The notes: a model not told the origin generated them from the letters alone. DNA of 64,000 bases from Diaphorobacter caeni (GCF_015354245.1 NZ_JADKYZ010000010.1:170989-234988); one strand, 5' to 3'; numbered from the stretch's first letter, positions 44,808-56,603 are shown. Numbers and translations: made by a program.

Positions 44808-46573
44808 ACGATTCAACAGAACAACAATCTGCCGACGAGCAGAACCCCGCGCAGACCGCCGCCGCTTCGGAAGAAAAGAAGCCGCGCCGTCGTCGCACGA
44901 CCAAGGTGCAGGCCGAAGAAGCCGCCTCTGCCGACACTGCCGCCTCCGCTCCAGCTGAGGCCGTTGCGCCATCCGTCGACGGCGAGGAAAAGCCCAAGCG
45001 CAAGCGTGCTCCCCGCAAGCCCAAGGCTGCCGAGGTTGCCGAAGCCGATGTGCCGGTGGCGGCCGAGCCGGTCGCAGTCGAGGTTGCTGTCGCAGTTGCA
45101 GTTGAGCCTGTCGAAGCGCAGCCGCAGGCCGTGGAGGCTGTGCCCGCTGAACCGGTTGCCGATGCGCCTTCGGCCGAGGCCGACGATTCCGGTGAGCAGC
45201 AGGCCCAGCCGCGCGATGGCGAGCGTCGTGAGCGCAACCAGCGCGGCGGCAATGACCGTGGCCGTCAGCGCAATGACAACCGCGGCGAGCGCAGCAGCAA
45301 TGACCGTGGCGGCGAGCGTCGCGATGGTCGTCGTCCCCAGCAGGCCGCTGGCGGTGCCGAGGATGGCTACCAGTTTGCCGACGTGGTGTCGGGCCAGATG
45401 GACCGCGACGAGGAGGATGAGACCATCGCTCCGACCAAGCGCGTGCTGCCGCCGCAGGCCGAAACGCCCAAGCTGCACAAGGTGCTTGCGCAGGTGGGGC
45501 TGGGCTCGCGCCTCGAGATGGAGCAGCTGATTCTCGAAGGCCGCATCTCGGTGAACAACGAGCCGGCCCACGTGGGTCAGCGCGTGCAGTTCGGCGACCA
45601 GATCAAGATCAACGGCAAGCCGATCCGCTATCGCATCGCGCCGCCTCCGGTGCGCGTGCTGGCGTATCACAAGCCCGTGGGCGAAGTGGTCACGCATGAC
45701 GACCCGCAGAACCGCCCCACGGTGTTCCGCAAACTGCCGCGCCTCGTGCAGGGCAAGTGGCAGTCGGTCGGCCGTCTGGACCTGAATACCGAAGGCCTGC
45801 TGCTGTTCACCAGCTCCGGCGAGCTGGCCAACAAGCTGATGCACCCCCGTTTTGGTCTGGAGCGTGAGTACGCCGTGCGCGTGCTCGGCGCCCTGAGCAA
45901 TGAGGAAAAGGATGCCCTGCGCGATGGCGTGCAGCTCGAGGACGGCGTGGCTTCGTTCGGCTCCATCGAGGATGGCGGCGGCGAAGGCGCGAACCAGTGG
46001 TATCGCGTCACCATCTCGGAAGGCCGCAATCGCGAAGTCCGTCGCATGATGGAAGCCGTGGGTCATGCGGTGAGCCGCCTGATCCGCATCCGCTACGGCG
46101 CCATGATGCTGCCGCGCGGCCTCAAGCGCGGCGCCTGGATGGAGCTCGACGAGCGCGACATCCGTGCGCTGGTCGCGGCGGCCGGCGCCGGCGAGGTGAT
46201 GGACAAGCGCGGAGGCGGCAGTGCCGATACGCGTGGCGGCGCACAGGGCGCAGGACAAGGGCAGGGCCGCGGTGGCAACAACCGCCGCACTGGCGGCTTG
46301 CGCAGCCCGCTCGGCAATGGTGGCCGCGGTGGCAATCGCCAGAACCAAGGCGGCGGTCAGGGCGGCGAGCGTGATTCGGGTGGCTATTTCGGCCAGGAAC
46401 GCGCCGCCTCCGGTGGCCGCAGCCAGAACAATCGCGGCCGAGGCGGCAAGTCCGGCGGCGGTTCCTCGCAGCCCGATCCGATGAAAACATCGGTCGGCTA
46501 CATCGGCGGCGACAGTTTCTCGCGCCAGCGCCAGCAGCAGCGCAACAACGGCCCGCGTCGCCGCGACCGTTGA
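44804..46573 (+). CDS. rluB: 23S rRNA pseudouridine synthase RluB
   Basis: Small-subunit-type RsuA/RluB family enzyme of 589 residues. The catalytic part is central: S4 domain ([20 protein letters not shown]), then [20 protein letters not shown] with the catalytic Asp and [16 protein letters not shown]. It is flanked by an Ala/Lys/Glu/Val-rich N-terminus with repeated NDRG/ERR segments and by a C-terminal Gly/Arg/Asn-rich tail, both likely disordered and RNA-binding. Such extended RluB proteins are usual in Burkholderiales. Confidence 0.9.
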   Translation: MNDSTEQQSADEQNPAQTAAASEEKKPRRRRTTKVQAEEAASADTAASAPAEAVAPSVDGEEKPKRKRAPRKPKAAEVAEADVPVAAEPVAVEVAVAVAVEPVEAQPQAVEAVPAEPVADAPSAEADDSGEQQAQPRDGERRERNQRGGNDRGRQRNDNRGERSSNDRGGERRDGRRPQQAAGGAEDGYQFADVVSGQMDRDEEDETIAPTKRVLPPQAETPKLHKVLAQVGLGSRLEMEQLILEGRISVNNEPAHVGQRVQFGDQIKINGKPIRYRIAPPPVRVLAYHKPVGEVVTHDDPQNRPTVFRKLPRLVQGKWQSVGRLDLNTEGLLLFTSSGELANKLMHPRFGLEREYAVRVLGALSNEEKDALRDGVQLEDGVASFGSIEDGGGEGANQWYRVTISEGRNREVRRMMEAVGHAVSRLIRIRYGAMMLPRGLKRGAWMELDERDIRALVAAAGAGEVMDKRGGGSADTRGGAQGAGQGQGRGGNNRRTGGLRSPLGNGGRGGNRQNQGGGQGGERDSGGYFGQERAASGGRSQNNRGRGGKSGGGSSQPDPMKTSVGYIGGDSFSRQRQQQRNNGPRRRDR

Positions 46574-46675
46574 ACGGCGCTCAGTTTTCATGACGGTGAA
46601 ATGAAGGGGCACGAAGATTTCGCGTCCTTTTCGGCCTCTTTGAGGACGTTGCATTTCACCCATTGCGAAAAGGCC

Positions 46676-46695
46676 TTCGCCAAGGTTTTGGCGAA
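46676..46695 (+). promoter_or_regulatory. Hairpin and -10-like element before ndk
   Basis: TTCGCCAA and TTGGCGAA pair perfectly around a GGTT loop; a TAAAAT -10-like hexamer follows at 46700-46705. It could be the end of the rluB transcript or part of the ndk promoter/operator. The rest of the 187-bp gap shows nothing else clear. Confidence 0.35.
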
Positions 46696-46760
46696 AAGCT
46701 AAAATACCCGGTTTTGCTCTTCGGGCAAAAAAAGTCCATACATCAACAGGAAACCATTAA

Positions 46761-47186
46761 ATGGCTATCGAACGTACCCTCTCCATCATCAAGCCCGACG
46801 CAGTTGCGAAGAACGTGATCGGTCAAATCTACGCACGCTTCGAAGCTGCCGGCCTGAAGGTCGTGGCCGCTCGCATGGCTCACCTGTCGCGTCTGGAAGC
46901 CGAGCAGTTCTACGGCGTGCACAAGGAGCGTCCTTTCTTCAAGGATCTGGTGGACTTCATGATCTCCGGTCCCGTGATGATCCAGGCTCTGGAAGGCGAA
47001 AACGCCATCCTGAAGAACCGCGAATTGATGGGCGCGACCGACCCCAAGAAGGCAGCACCCGGCACGATCCGCGCCGACTTCGCCGACAGCATCGACGCCA
47101 ACGCAGTGCACGGCTCCGACGCCGCTGAAACCGCAGCCGTCGAAGTGGCTTTCTTCTTCCCCGGCATGAACATCTACGCTCGTTGA
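46761..47186 (+). CDS. ndk: Nucleoside diphosphate kinase
   Basis: Transfers the gamma-phosphate between nucleoside triphosphates and diphosphates. The 141-residue protein has the phospho-accepting His117 in [12 protein letters not shown] and the start [21 protein letters not shown]-type spacing before the ATG is good. It is followed by a hairpin and then rlmN. Confidence 0.96.
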   Translation: MAIERTLSIIKPDAVAKNVIGQIYARFEAAGLKVVAARMAHLSRLEAEQFYGVHKERPFFKDLVDFMISGPVMIQALEGENAILKNRELMGATDPKKAAPGTIRADFADSIDANAVHGSDAAETAAVEVAFFFPGMNIYAR

Positions 47187-47196
47187 TTCGGGAACT

Positions 47197-47227
47197 GCAC
47201 GGGATTGGGGTAGTCTCACCCCCGTGC
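47197..47227 (+). terminator. Hairpin after ndk
   Basis: GCACGGG (47197-47203) pairs with CCCGTGC (47221-47227), with an extra GGGGT/ACCCC pairing possible in the loop. A short T-run (GGATTTTTG) comes nine bases later. It may terminate or attenuate transcription between ndk and rlmN. Confidence 0.45.
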
Positions 47228-47281
47228 AAGCTGGATTTTTGAAACTCTTCTCTCCCGCGTGGACATGGACTGGTTTGCGTT

Positions 47282-48403
47282 ATGACCACGAATCTTCTTG
47301 ACTTTGACTTGAACGGCCTCACCGCTTTTTGCGAAGGCCTGGGGGAGAAGCGTTTCCGCGCCACGCAGCTGTTTCGCTGGATTCACCAGCGTGGCGCGAG
47401 CGATTTCGACCAGATGAGCGATCTGGCCAAGTCGCTGCGTGAAAAACTGCGCGGAGTCGCGCATGTCACGGCCTTGCCCGTGGTGACCGAACACATTTCC
47501 TCCGACGGCACGATCAAGTGGCTGTTCGACGTGGGTGATGGCAATGCGGTCGAAACCGTTTTCATTCCCGAGGATGACCGTGGCACGCTGTGTGTCTCCT
47601 CGCAGGCCGGTTGCGCGGTCGGTTGCCGCTTTTGCTCGACGGGGCATCAGGGCTTCAGCCGCAATCTGACGACCGGCGAAATCATGGCCCAGCTCTGGTA
47701 CGCCGAGCATTTCCTGCGCAAGCGCTTCAACACCGATGAACGCGTCATCTCCAACGTGGTGATGATGGGCATGGGCGAGCCGCTGCAGAACTATTCGGCG
47801 CTGGTGCCCGCGCTGCGCACCATGCTCGACGATCACGGCTACGGCCTGTCGCGCCGTCGGGTGACGGTGTCCACGTCGGGCGTCGTGCCGTTCATGGACA
47901 AGCTCGCGCTCGACTGCCCGGTGGCGCTCGCCGTCTCGCTGCATGCGCCCAATGACGAGCTGCGCGACAACCTCGTGCCGCTGAACCGCAAATACCCGCT
48001 CAAGGAACTGTTGCAGACTTGCAACCGTTATCTCGAGCACGCTCCTCGCGACTTCATCACCTTCGAGTACTGCATGCTCGACGGGGTGAATGACCAGGCC
48101 GAACATGCGAACCAGCTGATAGAACTGGTGCGCGGGCAGGGGGCAGACAATGTGTCCTGCAAGTTCAACCTGATACCCTTCAATCCATTTCCCGCTTCGG
48201 GGCTCAAGCGCTCGAGCGCCGCTCAGGTGACGATGTTTGCAAAAATGCTGTCCGATGCGGGTATCGTTACGACGGTGCGCAAGACCCGGGGCGACGACAT
48301 CGATGCCGCCTGCGGTCAGCTGGCGGGCGACGTGCGGGACCGCACGAAGGTGGAGCAGCGCATGGCGAAGCTCCGGACCATCGAACTCAAGCCGATCTCC
48401 TGA
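47282..48403 (+). CDS. rlmN: Dual-specificity rRNA/tRNA adenine-C2 methyltransferase RlmN
   Basis: Radical-SAM enzyme methylating A2503 of 23S rRNA and A37 of some tRNAs. The 373-residue protein has the cluster motif Cys111-x3-Cys115-x2-Cys118 (CAVGCRFC), the SAM segment [12 protein letters not shown] and the conserved C-terminal Cys near 344 (DIDAACGQL) that forms the mixed disulfide. Confidence 0.95.
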   Translation: MTTNLLDFDLNGLTAFCEGLGEKRFRATQLFRWIHQRGASDFDQMSDLAKSLREKLRGVAHVTALPVVTEHISSDGTIKWLFDVGDGNAVETVFIPEDDRGTLCVSSQAGCAVGCRFCSTGHQGFSRNLTTGEIMAQLWYAEHFLRKRFNTDERVISNVVMMGMGEPLQNYSALVPALRTMLDDHGYGLSRRRVTVSTSGVVPFMDKLALDCPVALAVSLHAPNDELRDNLVPLNRKYPLKELLQTCNRYLEHAPRDFITFEYCMLDGVNDQAEHANQLIELVRGQGADNVSCKFNLIPFNPFPASGLKRSSAAQVTMFAKMLSDAGIVTTVRKTRGDDIDAACGQLAGDVRDRTKVEQRMAKLRTIELKPIS

Positions 48404-48441
48404 GATCCGGCCTGGGGCATGAACAATTCAAGGGGATCGGT

Positions 48442-49269
48442 ATGAACGGATGGGGCTTGGAATGGCGGCGTGCGGGGCTGATGGCGTCTACTGCAGCTAC
48501 GGTGATCGTCGCCTCCATGAGCCTCGGCGGCTGCGTCAGCACGACCTCCACGAGCGAGGTCGACAGCAGCCAGATGTCCAGCTCCGTCGATACCGATGTG
48601 CGCCGCCGCGCCCGCATCCGTCTTGAGCTTGCTGCCAACTACCTGCAGGGCGGGCAGCCGGCGGTGGCGCTCGACGAGGTTCGCCAGGCGATCAGCCTCG
48701 ATTCCTCGTTCGTCGATGCCTACCATCTGCGCGGTCTGATCTACATGCAGATGAACGACCTGAATCAGGCCGAGGACAGCCTCAATCGCGCGCAGAGCAT
48801 GCGCCCGAACGATCCGGACATCATGCACAACCTCGGGTGGCTGCTGTGCGAGAAGCAGCAGTTCGCCAAGGCCGAGGCCCTGTTCGATCAGGCGCTTGCC
48901 GTGCCCACATATCAGGGCGGCAACAAGACGCAGATGTCCAAGGGCATCTGCCTGGTCCGCGCGGGCAAGCCCGATCAGGCGGAGCCGATCCTGATGCGGG
49001 CCTACGAACTCGACGCGGGCAACCCGATCATCGGTTACGAAGTGGCCAAGCTCAAGTTCGACAAGGGTGATCTCAAGCGTGCGCAGTTCTATGTGCGCCG
49101 CGTGAACAACGGGAATTACGCCACCGCTGAATCGCTGTGGCTGGGCATCAAGATCGAGCGTGGCCTTGGTGACCCGGTGGCCGCGCGACAGCTGGCGGAC
49201 CAGTTGCGCAAGCGTTTCCCCGATTCCAAACAAATGCTGGCCTACGAGAGAGGTGCTTTCAATGAGTGA
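48442..49269 (+). CDS. pilF: Type IV pilus biogenesis/stability lipoprotein PilW (PilF)
   Basis: Outer-membrane pilotin that lets the PilQ secretin assemble. The 275-residue lipoprotein (lipobox LGGC, Cys31) has about six TPR helices (ARIRLELAANYLQGGQPAVA, SFVDAYHLRGLIYMQMNDLN, PDIMHNLGWLLCEKQQFAKA). Its end overlaps rodZ by eight bases. Confidence 0.92.
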   Translation: MNGWGLEWRRAGLMASTAATVIVASMSLGGCVSTTSTSEVDSSQMSSSVDTDVRRRARIRLELAANYLQGGQPAVALDEVRQAISLDSSFVDAYHLRGLIYMQMNDLNQAEDSLNRAQSMRPNDPDIMHNLGWLLCEKQQFAKAEALFDQALAVPTYQGGNKTQMSKGICLVRAGKPDQAEPILMRAYELDAGNPIIGYEVAKLKFDKGDLKRAQFYVRRVNNGNYATAESLWLGIKIERGLGDPVAARQLADQLRKRFPDSKQMLAYERGAFNE

Positions 49270-50230
49270 GCAGCAGGGCATGGGTGCAGCAGTGCCTGAA
49301 GACGACATCAACCAGGCCCAGTACGCGGGCGTCTCGGCAGGTGACATCCTGCGTGACGCGCGCGAAGCGGCGGGCGTGCATATCGCTGCGCTGGCCGTCG
49401 CGCTGAAGGTGCCGGTCAGCAAGATCGATGCGCTGGAAACCGGCCGCTATGACGAGTTTCCCGACAACGTGTTCATGCGCGCGCTGGCCGCCAGCGTGTG
49501 TCGCACGCTGAAGATCGAGTCCGCGCCGGTGCTGGCGCTGCTGCCCTCGGGCGCACCCCAGGCGCTCAATGTGACGCGCGGCCTCAACGCATCGTTCAAG
49601 GACCCGACCGGTCGCTTCAAGGTGGAAAGCTCGCTTGAGCGCCCCAACAAGTCGCGCTGGGTGGGGGCTGCCGTGGTCGTGCTGCTCGTGGGCGCGCTGG
49701 CCGTGGCATTCTTCCCGCACAAGGATTCGTCCTCGGGCGCGGAGGGCCGGAGTGCTCAGGAATCGTCAGGTGGCACCGTGAGCGAACCGCGCGAGGCGGT
49801 CGCCGTGACGGAGCCCACCGCGAGTGAACCCGTGACCGCTGCGGCAACCACGGGAACATCCACCGGTGCGACAACGACGCTGACGGCCGCTCCTGCTCCT
49901 GCAGCGATGGCGGCGGCCAGCGCTCCGGTTGCTTCTGCCAGTGCGGCGGTGGCGGCTGCAGCACCCGCCTCGACAGCGGTGGCGGGCGATCCGTCGAATG
50001 TGCTGGAGATCAAGGCGCGTGAGGCATCGTGGGTCAAGGTGGTGAGCGCCGTGAATGGCGTGGTGCTGCAGCGCGAGCTGTCGGCCGGCGAAACCATCGT
50101 GCCGACCGGTGCGCCTCCGTTCAACGTGACCGTGGGTCGCCCGGATGCCACGGAAGTCATCGTGCGTGGCCAGCCCATGGCCATGAGCAATTACCCGCGC
50201 GGCTCGGTCGCGCGTTTTGAGGTGAAGTGA
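49262..50230 (+). CDS. rodZ: Cytoskeleton protein RodZ
   Basis: Links MreB to the cell-wall machinery. The 322-residue protein has a cytoplasmic HTH ([20 protein letters not shown]), a single membrane helix (about 137-156, [19 protein letters not shown]), an Ala/Thr/Ser-rich linker and a periplasmic DUF4115 domain ([20 protein letters not shown]). The ATG at 49262 overlaps the pilF end and begins the domain. Confidence 0.9.
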   Translation: MSEQQGMGAAVPEDDINQAQYAGVSAGDILRDAREAAGVHIAALAVALKVPVSKIDALETGRYDEFPDNVFMRALAASVCRTLKIESAPVLALLPSGAPQALNVTRGLNASFKDPTGRFKVESSLERPNKSRWVGAAVVVLLVGALAVAFFPHKDSSSGAEGRSAQESSGGTVSEPREAVAVTEPTASEPVTAAATTGTSTGATTTLTAAPAPAAMAAASAPVASASAAVAAAAPASTAVAGDPSNVLEIKAREASWVKVVSAVNGVVLQRELSAGETIVPTGAPPFNVTVGRPDATEVIVRGQPMAMSNYPRGSVARFEVK

Positions 50231-50232
50231 AC

Positions 50233-51504
50233 ATGTCCTTTTCGGATCAGCCTGTGGCGATGTCGGCCCCCGCGGCGCGTCGGTCGCGGCAGGCCAGGGT
50301 GGTGTGGGGTGACCGTGTGGTCACCGTGGGTGGCGATGCGCCGGTGCGCGTGCAGTCCATGACCAACACCGATACCGTGGATGCGGTGGGTACCGCGATT
50401 CAGGTCAAGGAGCTCGCGCGTGCGGGCTCGGAGATGGTGCGCATCACCGTCAACACGCCCGAAGCGGCGGCTGCCGTGCCCTATATCCGCGAGCAGCTTG
50501 ACCGCATGGGCGAGAACGTGCCGCTGGTGGGCGACTTCCATTACAACGGCCACCGCCTGCTCACCGAATTTCCGGACTGCGCCAAGGCGCTCTCCAAGTA
50601 CCGCATCAACCCTGGCAACGTGGGCAAGGGCGACAAGCGCGACAGGCAGTTCGGTCAGATGATCGAAGCCGCCATCCAGTACGACAAGGCTGTGCGCATC
50701 GGCGTGAACTGGGGCAGTCTCGACCAGGAACTGCTGGCCACCTTGATGGACGAGAACAGCCGTCGCGCCCAGCCCTGGGACATCAAGCAGGTGATGTACG
50801 AGGCGCTGATCACGTCCGCCGTCGACTCCGCCAAGCGCGCGGAGGAGATGGGTCTGAATGGCGACCAGATCATTCTGTCGTGCAAGGTCAGCGGCGTGCA
50901 GGACCTGATCGCGGTCTATCGTGCGCTTTCGAAGCGCTGCGACTACGCGCTGCATCTGGGCTTGACCGAAGCCGGCATGGGCACCAAGGGCATCGTCGGA
51001 TCGACCGCCGCGCTGTCGGTGCTGCTGCAGGAGGGCATCGGCGACACCATCCGCGTGTCGCTCACGCCCCAGCCGGGCGAGGCACGCACGCAGGAAGTGG
51101 TGGTGGCCTCCGAGATTCTGCAGTCGCTGGGCTTGCGCATGTTCGTGCCGAGCGTCACGGCCTGTCCGGGCTGCGGTCGCACGACCAGCACGACGTTCCA
51201 GGAACTGGCCAAGCAGATCGATGATTTTCTGCGTCTGCAGATGCCGGTCTGGCGCGGTCGCTATCCCGGCGTGGAAAAGATGAAGGTGGCCGTGATGGGC
51301 TGCATCGTCAACGGTCCCGGCGAAAGCAAGCATGCCGACATCGGCATCAGCCTGCCCGGCACGGGCGAGGCGCCTGCCGCGCCGGTGTTCATCGACGGTG
51401 AAAAGGCGATGACGCTGCGCGGAGAGGGCATCGCGCAGGAATTCCAGCAGGTGGTGGAAGGCTATATCGCCAAACGCTTCGGCGGTGGCGCTCAGGCGGC
51501 CTGA
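50233..51504 (+). CDS. ispG: 4-hydroxy-3-methylbut-2-enyl-diphosphate synthase (flavodoxin)
   Basis: Iron-sulfur enzyme of the MEP isoprenoid pathway. The 423-residue protein has the N-terminal TIM-barrel block [20 protein letters not shown] and the cluster ligands in [10 protein letters not shown] and [18 protein letters not shown]. The ATG at 50233 follows GAGGTGA; a GTG six bases earlier is the alternative. Confidence 0.95.
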   Translation: MSFSDQPVAMSAPAARRSRQARVVWGDRVVTVGGDAPVRVQSMTNTDTVDAVGTAIQVKELARAGSEMVRITVNTPEAAAAVPYIREQLDRMGENVPLVGDFHYNGHRLLTEFPDCAKALSKYRINPGNVGKGDKRDRQFGQMIEAAIQYDKAVRIGVNWGSLDQELLATLMDENSRRAQPWDIKQVMYEALITSAVDSAKRAEEMGLNGDQIILSCKVSGVQDLIAVYRALSKRCDYALHLGLTEAGMGTKGIVGSTAALSVLLQEGIGDTIRVSLTPQPGEARTQEVVVASEILQSLGLRMFVPSVTACPGCGRTTSTTFQELAKQIDDFLRLQMPVWRGRYPGVEKMKVAVMGCIVNGPGESKHADIGISLPGTGEAPAAPVFIDGEKAMTLRGEGIAQEFQQVVEGYIAKRFGGGAQAA

Positions 51505-51659
51505 GGCCGAGGGATCGAGGAAACTCGCATCGGATTGACGCGATCGGGCACTGCTTTCGGGGTGCCCTTTCGCATTCAGGCGAGAATCTCCGTTTCGACA
51601 GAATGAACAAGACGCGGCAACCGGGTTGCACGCGTTCAAGACAACAAAAGGTATTTCAG

Positions 51660-52961
51660 TTGAGCAAGACTCAGAAATTGGTGGCCGTCAAGGGAATGAA
51701 CGACATTCTCCCTCCCGAATCTGCGAAGTGGGAGTGGCTGGAAGACAAGGTCCGCAACCTGATGGCGCGCTTTGCGTACCGCAACATGCGCACGCCCATC
51801 GTCGAGCCCACGGCGCTGTTCGTGCGTGGCCTCGGCGAGGTGACCGACATCGTCGAGAAGGAGATGTACTCGTTCGAGGACAAGCTCAACGGCGAGCAGC
51901 TCACGCTGCGCCCCGAGGCGACCGCCGGCGTGGTGCGCGCGGTGGTCGAGCACACCATGCTGTACGACGGCGGCAAGCGCCTGTACTACATGGGCCAGAT
52001 GTTTCGTCACGAGCGTCCGCAGCGTGGCCGCTATCGCCAGTTCCACCAGATCGGCGCGGAGGCGCTCGGATTTCCCGGCGCGGAAGTGGATGCCGAGCTG
52101 ATCCTGCTCGCCCACAGCCTGTGGCAGGAGATCGGCCTGCAGAACGTGGAGCTGCAGCTCAACAGCCTCGGCCAGCCTGACGAGCGCAAGGCGCATCGTT
52201 CGGCGCTGATCGAGTATCTCGAGAAGAACGTCGACCAGCTCGATGAAGACGCGCGCCGTCGCCTCTACAGCAATCCGCTGCGCATTCTGGACACCAAGAA
52301 TCCGGCGATGCAGGACTTGGTCAACGCTGCGCCGCGCCTGTTCGACTTCCTTGGCGAGGCATCGCTCAAGCATTTCGACACGGTCAAATCGATTCTGGAC
52401 GCCAACGGCGTGAAGTGGACCCTGAACACGCGTCTGGTGCGCGGCATGGACTACTACAACCTCACGGTGTTCGAGTTCATCACGACGCAGCTCGGCTCGC
52501 AGGGCACGATCTGCGGCGGTGGTCGCTACGACTACCTGATCGAGCAGATCGGCGGCAAGCCCGCTCCGGCCGTGGGCTGGGCGCTGGGCGTGGAGCGGGT
52601 GCTGGAGCTGCTCAAGGAGCAGGAACAGTCCGCCCCCGAACTCACCCCCGATGCCTATGCGATCGTTCCCGACGCGGGCAGCCTGCCGGCGGTCATGGCT
52701 GCGCTGCAGACGCTGCGCGTGGCGGGCGTGAGCGTGCAGATGCACACGCCGACCACGGCGGGTGAGGGCATGGGCAGCATGAAGTCCCAGTTCAAGAAGG
52801 CGGACGCCAGCGGCGCGCGCTTCGCGCTGATCTTCGGCGCGGACGAAATGGCGCGCGGCGCGGTCACGGTCAAGTCGCTGCGCGATGGCGGCGGACAGCA
52901 GACCGAGCAGCCGCTCGCCACGGCAGCGCAGTGGGCGGCGACTCTCCAGATCACCGGTTAA
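51660..52961 (+). CDS. hisS: Histidyl-tRNA synthetase
   Basis: Class II aminoacyl-tRNA synthetase (433 aa). Motif 2 is [16 protein letters not shown], the His-specific block is [15 protein letters not shown], motif 3 contains [13 protein letters not shown], and an anticodon-binding domain ends the protein. I place the start at TTG 51660, with AAGG upstream and the conserved [15 protein letters not shown] soon after. An upstream ATG at 51603 would add 19 non-conserved residues. Confidence 0.94.
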   Translation: MSKTQKLVAVKGMNDILPPESAKWEWLEDKVRNLMARFAYRNMRTPIVEPTALFVRGLGEVTDIVEKEMYSFEDKLNGEQLTLRPEATAGVVRAVVEHTMLYDGGKRLYYMGQMFRHERPQRGRYRQFHQIGAEALGFPGAEVDAELILLAHSLWQEIGLQNVELQLNSLGQPDERKAHRSALIEYLEKNVDQLDEDARRRLYSNPLRILDTKNPAMQDLVNAAPRLFDFLGEASLKHFDTVKSILDANGVKWTLNTRLVRGMDYYNLTVFEFITTQLGSQGTICGGGRYDYLIEQIGGKPAPAVGWALGVERVLELLKEQEQSAPELTPDAYAIVPDAGSLPAVMAALQTLRVAGVSVQMHTPTTAGEGMGSMKSQFKKADASGARFALIFGADEMARGAVTVKSLRDGGGQQTEQPLATAAQWAATLQITG

Positions 52962-52997
52962 CCAGTATTTCAAGCACAAGCAGCGGAACACATCATC

Positions 52998-53675
52998 ATG
53001 GCCAATCATTTTGACCTCGAAGAACAGGAACAGATAGACCAGCTCAAGCACTACTGGAAACAGTGGGGCACGCTGATCACTGCCGTGGTGGTGGTGGTCT
53101 GTGGAGGCTTTGCGTCATGGAACGGCTATCAGTACTGGCAGAACCGCCAAGGCATGCAGGCCGCCGTCATGTTCGACGAAGTGGACTCCGCAGCCGAGGC
53201 CAACGACGCGCAGCGCGTGCAGCGCGCTTTTGACGACATGAAGTCGCGCTATCCCAGCACGGCGCAGGCCGCGCAGGCCGGTCTGACCGCCGCCAAGGTG
53301 ATGGTCGAGGCCAAGAACATCGACGGCGCCAAGGCCGCGCTCGAGTGGGTCGCCAAGGACGCCAAGTTCGAGGGCCAGAAGTCGCTGGCCCGTCTGCGTC
53401 TGGCATCCCTGTTGATCGATCAGAAGGCATACCCCGACGCGCTCAAGCAGCTCGAAGGCAATGTGCCGCCCGAATTCGCGGCCTCCTTCGCAGATCGCCG
53501 GGGCGATGCGCTGGCGCTCAGCGGCGATGCCAAGTCGGCCGTTGCGGCATATCAAGAGGCGCATGCCAAGCTCGATTCACGCTCCAGCTATCGCCGCGTG
53601 ATCGAAGCCAAGCTCAATTCGCTGGGCGCGAAGGTGCAGGTCGCCGCGGCTCAGACAACCGGGAGCAGCCAGTGA
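52998..53675 (+). CDS. yfgM: YfgM-like ancillary translocon/TPR membrane protein
   Basis: A 225-residue inner-membrane protein with a cytoplasmic start (FDLEEQEQIDQLKHYWKQWG), one membrane helix (about 26-43) and a periplasmic TPR region. In E. coli YfgM contacts SecYEG and PpiD. Its position hisS-yfgM-bamB-der is conserved across Proteobacteria. The stop overlaps bamB as GTGA. Confidence 0.9.
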   Translation: MANHFDLEEQEQIDQLKHYWKQWGTLITAVVVVVCGGFASWNGYQYWQNRQGMQAAVMFDEVDSAAEANDAQRVQRAFDDMKSRYPSTAQAAQAGLTAAKVMVEAKNIDGAKAALEWVAKDAKFEGQKSLARLRLASLLIDQKAYPDALKQLEGNVPPEFAASFADRRGDALALSGDAKSAVAAYQEAHAKLDSRSSYRRVIEAKLNSLGAKVQVAAAQTTGSSQ

Positions 53676-54820
53676 AAATGAGTTCCTCTAGCAAGTCGCG
53701 CGGCGTTTTCGCTGCAGGTATGGTGCTCAGCGCGCTGGCGTTGAGCGGCTGCTCGATGTTCAGCAAGTCGGCTCCCAAGCCTGCTGATCTGGGTCCCAAC
53801 GTGCCGGTGATCGCCGTCTCGCAGGCCTGGAAGAGCAGCATGGGCAAGGTCGAGGGCATCGTTCTCGAGCCTCGCGTCATCGGTGATGCGGTCACCGTGG
53901 CCTCGGATGCGGGCGAGGTGCTCTCGCTCAATGCCCGCACGGGTGCGGTCGCATGGCGCGTGAGCCTCGGCACGCCGCTGTCGGCAGGCGTGGGCAGCGA
54001 TGGCCGCTGGAGCGCCGTCGTCAGCAAGAGCAACGAACTGATCGCCGTCGAAGGCGGTCGCGAAGTGTGGCGCAAACAACTGCCGATCCAGGTGTTCACG
54101 GCTCCGTTGGTGGCGGGCAATCGCGTTTTCGTGCTGGCGGCGGACCGTTCGGTCTACGCCTTTGACGCGGCCTCCGGTCAGCGTCTGTGGGTGCAGCAGC
54201 GTCCGGGCGAGGCGCTGGTGCTGCGCCAGCAGGGCGTGCTGATGCCGGTGGGCAACACGCTGGTGACCGGCCTGGCCGGACGTCTCGTGGGCTTCAACCC
54301 CGACAACGGTTCGATCCGCTGGGAAGCGCCGCTGGCCAGCCCGCGGGGCACCAACGATGTGGAGCGGCTGGTGGAAATCGCCGGTCGCGTGAGCCGCGTG
54401 GGCGAAAGCATCTGCGCGCGGGCCTTCCAGACGACGGTTGGCTGCATCGACGTGGAACGCGGTACCGTGGCCTGGACGCAGCCCGCTGCCGGCAGCGATG
54501 GCATTGACGGCGACGAAAAAGCCGTCTACGGTGTCGAAAGCAACGGCACGGTCATCGCCTGGAAGCGTGCCGACGGCGCCAAGGTCTGGAGCAGCAATCG
54601 CCTGCGCTACCGTCAGCTGACGGCACCGCTGGTGCTGGGCCGCTCCGTGGTGATCGGTGATTCGACGGGCGAGGTGCACATGCTCTCGCGCGAAGACTCC
54701 GCGCCACTCAACCGTCTTTCGACGGACAAGTCTGGTGTCGCCGCAGCCCCCGTGGCGGCGGCTGGCACGCTCGTCGTGGTCACCCACGACGGTGGAATCT
54801 ACGGCTTCAGGCCTGAATAA
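53672..54820 (+). CDS. bamB: Outer-membrane assembly lipoprotein BamB
   Basis: Component of the BAM complex that inserts beta-barrel proteins. The 382-residue lipoprotein (lipobox LSGC, Cys27) has PQQ-like blades: [59 protein letters not shown] at 53672 follows GGGAG and overlaps the yfgM stop; ATG at 53678 is a possible alternative. Confidence 0.93.
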   Translation: MKMSSSSKSRGVFAAGMVLSALALSGCSMFSKSAPKPADLGPNVPVIAVSQAWKSSMGKVEGIVLEPRVIGDAVTVASDAGEVLSLNARTGAVAWRVSLGTPLSAGVGSDGRWSAVVSKSNELIAVEGGREVWRKQLPIQVFTAPLVAGNRVFVLAADRSVYAFDAASGQRLWVQQRPGEALVLRQQGVLMPVGNTLVTGLAGRLVGFNPDNGSIRWEAPLASPRGTNDVERLVEIAGRVSRVGESICARAFQTTVGCIDVERGTVAWTQPAAGSDGIDGDEKAVYGVESNGTVIAWKRADGAKVWSSNRLRYRQLTAPLVLGRSVVIGDSTGEVHMLSREDSAPLNRLSTDKSGVAAAPVAAAGTLVVVTHDGGIYGFRPE

Positions 54821-54834
54821 ACAACAAACACAAA

Positions 54835-56169
54835 ATGAAGCCAGTTATAGCTTTGGTCGGACGCCCCAATGTGGGCAAGTCCACCTTGTTCAATCGAATG
54901 ACGAAGTCGCGCGACGCCATCGTTGCCGACTTTGCGGGATTGACGCGTGACCGGCACTACGGGAATGGCCGACAGGGCAAGCACGAGTACATCGTGATCG
55001 ATACCGGCGGTTTCGAGCCGGATGCCTCCAGCGGCATCTTCAAGGAAATGGCCAAGCAGACGCAGCAGGCGGTTGCCGAGGCCGATGTCGTCATCTTCGT
55101 GGTGGACGTGCGTGCCGGTCTTTCGGCGCAGGACCACGAGATCGCCAAGTATCTGCGCCGCCTCGGCAAGCCCGCGCTTCTGGTGGGCAACAAGGCGGAA
55201 GGCATGAAGGACTCCCTGCACATGGCGGAGTTCTATGAACTCGGTCTGGGCGAGGTCTATCCGATTTCCGCTGCGCACGGGCAGGGCGTTCGTCCTTTGG
55301 TCGAGCATGCGTTGGGCCAGCTCAATCTGCCCGAAGAGGGTGAGGATGAAGACGATGCCGACAAGGGCGTCATCCGTCTGGCGGTCGCCGGTCGCCCGAA
55401 TGTCGGCAAGTCCACGCTGATCAACACCTGGCTGGGTGAGGAGCGACTCGTCGCCTTCGACATGCCGGGCACGACGCGCGACGCGATTTCGGTTCCATTC
55501 GAGCGACTCGGCCAGCGTTTCGAGCTGATCGACACGGCGGGACTGCGCCGCAAGGGCAAGGTCTTCGAAGCGATCGAGAAGTTCTCGGTGGTCAAGACGC
55601 TGCAGGCGGTGGAGTCGGCGCATGTGGTGCTGCTGCTGATCGATGCCACGCAGGGTGTGACCGATCAGGATGCGCACATTGCCGGCTACGTTCTGGAAAG
55701 CGGTCGCTCGGTGGTGATCGCGGTGAACAAGTGGGATGCGGTCGACGACTACCAGCGCCAGATGCTGGAGCGCTCCATCGAGACCCGTCTGTCGTTCCTG
55801 AAGTTCGCGCCGCTGCATTTCATCTCGGCGATCAAGCGTCAGGGCATCGGACCACTGTGGACTTCGATCCTGCAAGCCTACAAGGCGGCTACCTGCAAGA
55901 TGCCGACGCCGGTGCTCACGCGCCTGCTGCTCGAGGCGGTGCAGTTCCAGACGCCCAAGAAGTCCGGCATGTACCGTCCCAAGATGCGCTATGCGCACCA
56001 GGGCGGCATGAACCCGCCGGTGATCGTCATTCACGGCAATTCGCTCGAGCATGTGACGGACGCCTACAAGCGTTTTCTCGAAACCCGCTTCCGCAAGGAA
56101 TTCAATCTCGTGGGCACACCCTTGCGTATCGAGATGAAGACCTCACATAATCCCTACGCCGACAAATAA
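54835..56169 (+). CDS. der: Ribosome biogenesis GTPase Der (EngA)
   Basis: Essential double GTPase for 50S subunit maturation. The 444-residue protein has two G domains, each with GRPNVGKST (residues about 9-17 and 185-193), [18 protein letters not shown] switch II segments and NKAEG/NKWDAV specificity motifs, and a C-terminal KH-like domain. Confidence 0.96.
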   Translation: MKPVIALVGRPNVGKSTLFNRMTKSRDAIVADFAGLTRDRHYGNGRQGKHEYIVIDTGGFEPDASSGIFKEMAKQTQQAVAEADVVIFVVDVRAGLSAQDHEIAKYLRRLGKPALLVGNKAEGMKDSLHMAEFYELGLGEVYPISAAHGQGVRPLVEHALGQLNLPEEGEDEDDADKGVIRLAVAGRPNVGKSTLINTWLGEERLVAFDMPGTTRDAISVPFERLGQRFELIDTAGLRRKGKVFEAIEKFSVVKTLQAVESAHVVLLLIDATQGVTDQDAHIAGYVLESGRSVVIAVNKWDAVDDYQRQMLERSIETRLSFLKFAPLHFISAIKRQGIGPLWTSILQAYKAATCKMPTPVLTRLLLEAVQFQTPKKSGMYRPKMRYAHQGGMNPPVIVIHGNSLEHVTDAYKRFLETRFRKEFNLVGTPLRIEMKTSHNPYADK

Positions 56170-56283
56170 TTTTTAGGCACTAGCACCAAAACAACAACGG
56201 TTCAAGCCCTTGCCTAGTGTGGGGCTGGGATGCTGTGGTAAGGTGTCGGTTTACAACAACGCTCTGAGAACACGGAGAATATC

Positions 56284-56535
56284 GTGAGCAATAAAGGCCA
56301 ACTTCTGCAAGACCCGTTCCTGAATGCACTGCGTCGCGAGCATGTGCCCGTTTCGATCTATCTGGTCAACGGCATCAAGCTGCAAGGTCAAATCGAGTCG
56401 TTCGACCAATATGTGGTGCTCCTGCGCAACACAGTGACTCAGATGGTCTACAAGCACGCCATTTCCACCATCGTCCCCGGACGCGCTGTGAATTTCTCCA
56501 CAGCCGACAACGCTGACGCTGAAACCAACCAGTAA
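56284..56535 (+). CDS. hfq: RNA chaperone Hfq
   Basis: Hexameric Sm-like protein mediating small-RNA regulation. The 83-residue protein has Sm1 ([20 protein letters not shown]) and Sm2 ([15 protein letters not shown]) with the conserved YKHA. It starts with GTG after a CGGAG site. The hfq-hflX-hflK-hflC order is conserved. Confidence 0.97.
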   Translation: MSNKGQLLQDPFLNALRREHVPVSIYLVNGIKLQGQIESFDQYVVLLRNTVTQMVYKHAISTIVPGRAVNFSTADNADAETNQ

Positions 56536-56603
56536 AGCCGCCATCTGCATGGCGGTCACTCTTCGACCGTCAGGTCGAGAGTTTCTATAGAAGGCTCTAG
56601 ACT

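Noticed and set aside
44813..46663. 616-codon open frame antisense to rluB
   Set aside because: Low-complexity product arising from the repetitive GC-rich rluB tails; no ribosome-binding site or family similarity.
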